Source: Anaerolentibacter hominis (lineage in GTDB: Bacteria; Bacillota; Clostridia; Lachnospirales; Lachnospiraceae). Taken from it: a stretch of DNA of 64,000 nt. The notes beneath the pieces were generated by a model that did not search any database, was not told the DNA's origin, and saw only the letters and a list, made by a program, of their open reading frames with translations. The stretch covers positions 558,001 to 622,000 of the forward strand of contig NZ_JAWDIX010000001.1 in assembly GCF_032380675.1 (NCBI RefSeq), written 5' to 3'. Every line of letters begins with the position of its first letter. Position 1 is the stretch's first letter. This document shows, piece after piece, positions 61,420 through 64,000 of this stretch. Made by a program: the position numbers and the translations under genes.

Positions 61420-62485
61420 CCAGTACCACAGCCTCCTCATCCTCGGATTCCGGTTTGTTCATAATCTGTATATTAAACGGATCGACCTTAATTCCGACTT
61501 CTTTTCCCACGGGGGAGAGAACTGTACTGTTAACAAGCCACTCATAGCCGTTAGCCATGACATCCATTTCATAGTGGACTCCTTTAAAAATCAGGGAGGT
61601 GACAGTACCGCGGATCGTCCCGTCCTCAGGAGCAACTAATTCCACATCTTCCGGGCGGATGACCACATCCACCGGACGGTTGGTGCCGAAGCCCACATCG
61701 ACACAGTCAAATTTGGCACCCAGGATTTCCACCAGCTTGTCATGGACCATGATACCGTCTATGATATTGCTCTCGCCGATAAAGTCGGCCACAAAGGCAT
61801 TGGTCGGCTCATTATAAATTCCCTCCGGCGTGCCGATCTGCTGAATATAGCCCTGGTTCATGACAACGATTGTGTCAGACATGGTCAGGGCTTCCTCCTG
61901 ATCATGGGTAACGTAGATAAAGGTAATCCCCAGCTCTTTTTTCAGACGGATCAGCTCGTACTGCATATCCTGGCGCAGCTTTAAATCCAGCGCTCCCAGA
62001 GGCTCATCCAGCAGCAGGAGCTTCGGTTCATTCACAATTGCGCGGGCAATGGCGATTCGCTGTTTCTGTCCGCCGCTTAAAGAATCCACGTCTCTCTTTC
62101 CATAACCGTCCAGATTGACCAGCTTTAAGGCATAATCAATTTTATCCTTGATATAGGATTTGGATTTTTTCTTTATCTTTAAGCCAAACGCAATATTTTC
62201 TTCCACATTCATATGGGGAAAGAGGGCGTACTGCTGAAATACCGTGTTCAGTTCTCTGGCATTGGGAGGCAGGTTGGTGATATCCTTGCCCCGGAAGATC
62301 ACCTGGCCCTCATCCGGCGTCTCAAAACCAGCGATGATACGAAGCGTTGTGGTTTTGCCGCAGCCGCTTGGCCCCAGCAGGGTCAGGAATTCATTCTCTC
62401 TGATATACAGATCCATCTGATCCAGCACGGTATTCTCATTAAATTTCTTGGTGATATGAATCAAATCTACTAATTTATTCGGCAT
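61409..62485 (-). CDS. potA: Spermidine/putrescine import ATPase
   Basis: A 358-residue ABC ATPase: Walker A GPSGCGKTT near 39-47, Q-loop, signature LSGGQKQR, Walker B LLLDEPLGALD, H-loop THDQEEA, then a C-terminal TOBE domain (about 280-345). It starts 62 bases after the XRE-cupin gene in the same direction and overlaps potB. It energises PotBCD polyamine uptake. Confidence 0.96.
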   Translation of the reverse strand: MPNKLVDLIHITKKFNENTVLDQMDLYIRENEFLTLLGPSGCGKTTTLRIIAGFETPDEGQVIFRGKDITNLPPNARELNTVFQQYALFPHMNVEENIAFGLKIKKKSKSYIKDKIDYALKLVNLDGYGKRDVDSLSGGQKQRIAIARAIVNEPKLLLLDEPLGALDLKLRQDMQYELIRLKKELGITFIYVTHDQEEALTMSDTIVVMNQGYIQQIGTPEGIYNEPTNAFVADFIGESNIIDGIMVHDKLVEILGAKFDCVDVGFGTNRPVDVVIRPEDVELVAPEDGTIRGTVTSLIFKGVHYEMDVMANGYEWLVNSTVLSPVGKEVGIKVDPFNIQIMNKPESEDEEAVVLDED

Positions 62486-62547
62486 GATTTCTTCCTTTCC
62501 CTGTCTGTTTTATTCTCCGGTGAAGAGATTTTTATCGGTATGTTTAG

Positions 62548-63087
62548 TTAAAAACTGGGCGGGGTAGATACCCACAAAAATTTGCTTCCTGTCTTGCCGG
62601 ACGCGCTGATGTAGTGTTTTTCATTGGGTGTGAAATAAAAGGATTCCCCTTTTGCGGCTTTATAAGTCTTGTTCCCGATATGGATCTGGACAGAACCGGA
62701 CAAAATATATCCAAATTCCTCCCCCTCATGGGGATTATCGGGATAGGTGGAGCCGTCCGGCTCCAGCGTTACAAGGATTGGTTCCATCATGTTCTTCTGG
62801 GCATTTGGTATGATCCACTGAATCATACTGTTTAATTCCATATCCTGTTTTTCGAAATAGTCTGCCTTGTGAAAGACAACCTGCTCGGAGGAAGTGTTGG
62901 AGAAAAACTCCTCCAGGTTTGTACCGAGACACTGCAGGAGATCCATCAGCGTCGCTATGGACGGCGAGGTGAGATTGCGCTCTACCTGAGAGATAAACCC
63001 CTTGGATAGTTCAGACCGGTCTGCCAGTTCCTCCTGGGTCAGGCCCTTTTGAACCCGAAGTTCTTTGATTTTATAACCAATGTCCAT
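62548..63087 (-). CDS. XRE-cupin transcriptional regulator of the pot operon
   Basis: A 179-residue regulator. The N-terminal XRE helix-turn-helix (IKELRVQKGLTQEELADRSE, then LSKGFISQVERN, residues 7-45) is followed by a cupin domain (about 105-178, with HEGEEFGYILSGSV and YKAAKGESFYF). This layout is that of PuuR-type regulators, which bind polyamines or related ligands. AAGGAG is five bases before the ATG. It is the first gene of the pot transcript and palindromes lie in its leader, so it probably represses itself and potABCD. Confidence 0.92.
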   Translation of the reverse strand: MDIGYKIKELRVQKGLTQEELADRSELSKGFISQVERNLTSPSIATLMDLLQCLGTNLEEFFSNTSSEQVVFHKADYFEKQDMELNSMIQWIIPNAQKNMMEPILVTLEPDGSTYPDNPHEGEEFGYILSGSVQIHIGNKTYKAAKGESFYFTPNEKHYISASGKTGSKFLWVSTPPSF

Positions 63088-63158
63088 CGTGTCTCCTTCC
63101 GCCGTATTCTGCGGCTAAATGCCCAATTTATTAACCATACTTATGTAAATGTAATAAT

Positions 63159-63184
63159 AAACTTGAAGTTTAGTGATACTAAAC
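63159..63184. promoter_or_regulatory. Overlapping palindromes: probable XRE-cupin operator
   Basis: AAACTTGAAGTTT (63159-63171) and GTTTAGT-GAT-ACTAAAC (63168-63184) share GTTT. They lie just downstream of the pot promoter start, where a repressor would block transcription. Confidence 0.75.
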
Positions 63185-63195
63185 AAACAAGGCTT

Positions 63196-63223
63196 ATTAT
63201 ACACATTATTTGGTAGGTGTCAA
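63196..63223 (-). promoter_or_regulatory. Promoter of the XRE-cupin-potABCD operon
   Basis: Minus strand: -35 TTGACA (63218-63223), 16-base spacer, -10 TATAAT (63196-63201). Confidence 0.88.
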
Positions 63224-63346
63224 TAGTTTTTGAGAAAGAGAAAAAATCGGGGTGAAAGAAGCATTGGCAGCTGTACAAAATTCTGCTGCCATAATAGAAA
63301 CCAGTGCGGCCTGGCCCGGAAAACAGAGTTGATGGAAAAACTGTGT

Positions 63347-64000
63347 TTACGAGATAATCGTGAAAAGATACTGCATGGATTTTAGGTCATCCGGTGCAGG
63401 CTGATAGATGGCGTTATTATAATCTTCCCAGGTAAATTCCGTCTTATCGGAGAGCAGATATACGAGATCTACCTGATGCAGATAGTAAGCCCGGAACAGG
63501 CAGCTGCTGGAACGGTCCTCTTCCTGATATTCATAGAGGGTATAGACACCGTCCTCAAAAATCAGATCATGGAGAGATACAGTGGTTTTCAGGGAAGGAT
63601 AATCAGGATAATAAATCTGAGCATAGCGCAGAGCAGCATCCTTTCCTTCTGAAGTCATATTTAAAAAGGTTTCCAGTGTATCTTTCCCGGACTGGATGAA
63701 ATCATCCTTGATAATAAGGAAGTCTTCTCCCGTTATTCCATCTTCCGTAAGGGGAAAAGAGATGTCCTGAAAGCCGGTATAGGAAGGAAGAACAGTAAAA
63801 TCACAGAGAGCATAGGTATTCCCGCCTGCCCCGATGCCAATCCGGTATTGACCGGGAGCAAGATCACAGGCGCCGGAAAAGAACTGAACCGGCATGCTTT
63901 CATTCGGACGCAAAATTTTTCCGACTTCATAAAATAACGGATATTCGACCGGTTTTATATCACACCAGGAACCGTTTTCTGATTTTTGCAGCAATTCAGG
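63347..64000 (-). CDS. Partial protein with Ig-like module, C-terminal part
   Basis: The frame is open to the right edge, so the N-terminus is missing; 217 residues are seen. The first 70 resemble the Ig-like module of clostridial lipoproteins: LQKSENGSWCDIKPVEYP, then SGACDLAPGQYRIGIG, followed by FTVLPSYTG. The rest (about 75-215) is not recognised: an acidic region, then YTLYEYQEEDRSSSCLFRAYYLHQVDLVYL. Probably extracytoplasmic. A related module closes the lipoprotein at 48.6-49.6 kb. Confidence 0.55.
   Translation of the reverse strand, partial: PELLQKSENGSWCDIKPVEYPLFYEVGKILRPNESMPVQFFSGACDLAPGQYRIGIGAGGNTYALCDFTVLPSYTGFQDISFPLTEDGITGEDFLIIKDDFIQSGKDTLETFLNMTSEGKDAALRYAQIYYPDYPSLKTTVSLHDLIFEDGVYTLYEYQEEDRSSSCLFRAYYLHQVDLVYLLSDKTEFTWEDYNNAIYQPAPDDLKSMQYLFTIIS

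Overview
The window looks like a chromosomal segment of a strictly anaerobic Clostridia member, most likely family Lachnospiraceae. The signs are bifunctional AdhE, [FeFe]-hydrogenases, anaerobic class III ribonucleotide reductase, a SCIFF peptide with its radical-SAM maturase, a clostridial EF-G-like GTPase, strong AGGAGG ribosome sites, and TIGR04086/DUF1576 membrane proteins. No prophage, transposase, CRISPR array, rRNA or tRNA was seen. The species assignment is inference only.

Layout. 1-0.4 kb: end of a secreted cell-surface protein. 0.6-0.7 kb: an unassigned structured-RNA candidate, then a VOC-fold gene. 1.5-8.9 kb: a redox operon of adhE, a [2Fe-2S] thioredoxin-like ferredoxin, a PAS-bearing sensory-type [FeFe]-hydrogenase, a SpoIIE-type phosphatase and a second [FeFe]-hydrogenase, behind a near-perfect Rex operator. 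8.9-12.6 kb (minus): aroF-tyrA-aroA. 12.9-15 kb: EF-G-like GTPase. 15-21.9 kb: IclR/KdgR-type regulator divergent from kdgK-uxaB-uxaA-uxaC (hexuronate catabolism) with a KdgR-like operator. 22-29.5 kb: deoC-deoR divergent from an MBL-fold hydrolase, a ribose-type ABC importer and a second deoC, which together suggest uptake and cleavage of a deoxypentose or related compound. 30.3-33.2 kb (minus): nrdD-nrdG with tandem NrdR boxes. 33.2-33.8 kb: a small XRE regulator/membrane-protein pair. 34.3-41 kb: tgt, yajC, TIGR04086, PHP, scfA-scfB and recJ. 41-47.8 kb: purC, purF, purB, a DUF1576 membrane protein and purA. 48-52.2 kb: DUF3788, a lipoprotein, an RNase Z-like MBL protein and two flavodoxins. 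52.3-58.7 kb: a response regulator/histidine kinase pair followed by an ABC system in which one permease is fused to an M1-type metallopeptidase domain. 58.7-63.2 kb (minus): an XRE-cupin regulator with potABCD polyamine import. 63.3-64 kb: partial gene with an Ig-like module.

The gene set serves fermentation (NADH and H2 balance), hexuronate and deoxypentose use, aromatic amino acid and purine synthesis, and anaerobic DNA precursor supply. Several promoters can be read with their operators in place (Rex, IclR/KdgR, NrdR, the deoR-region inverted repeat, XRE-cupin).

The least explained signals are a family of dispersed non-coding elements headed by very long perfect palindromes (four copies, about 10.2, 21.9, 34.1 and 50.7 kb) whose arms differ between copies yet stay self-complementary; other hairpin-dense intergenic islands at 33.9, 47.9, 50.8 and 54.6 kb; the sensory hydrogenase/phosphatase module tied to adhE; the deoC/MBL/ABC cluster; and the permease-peptidase fusion.
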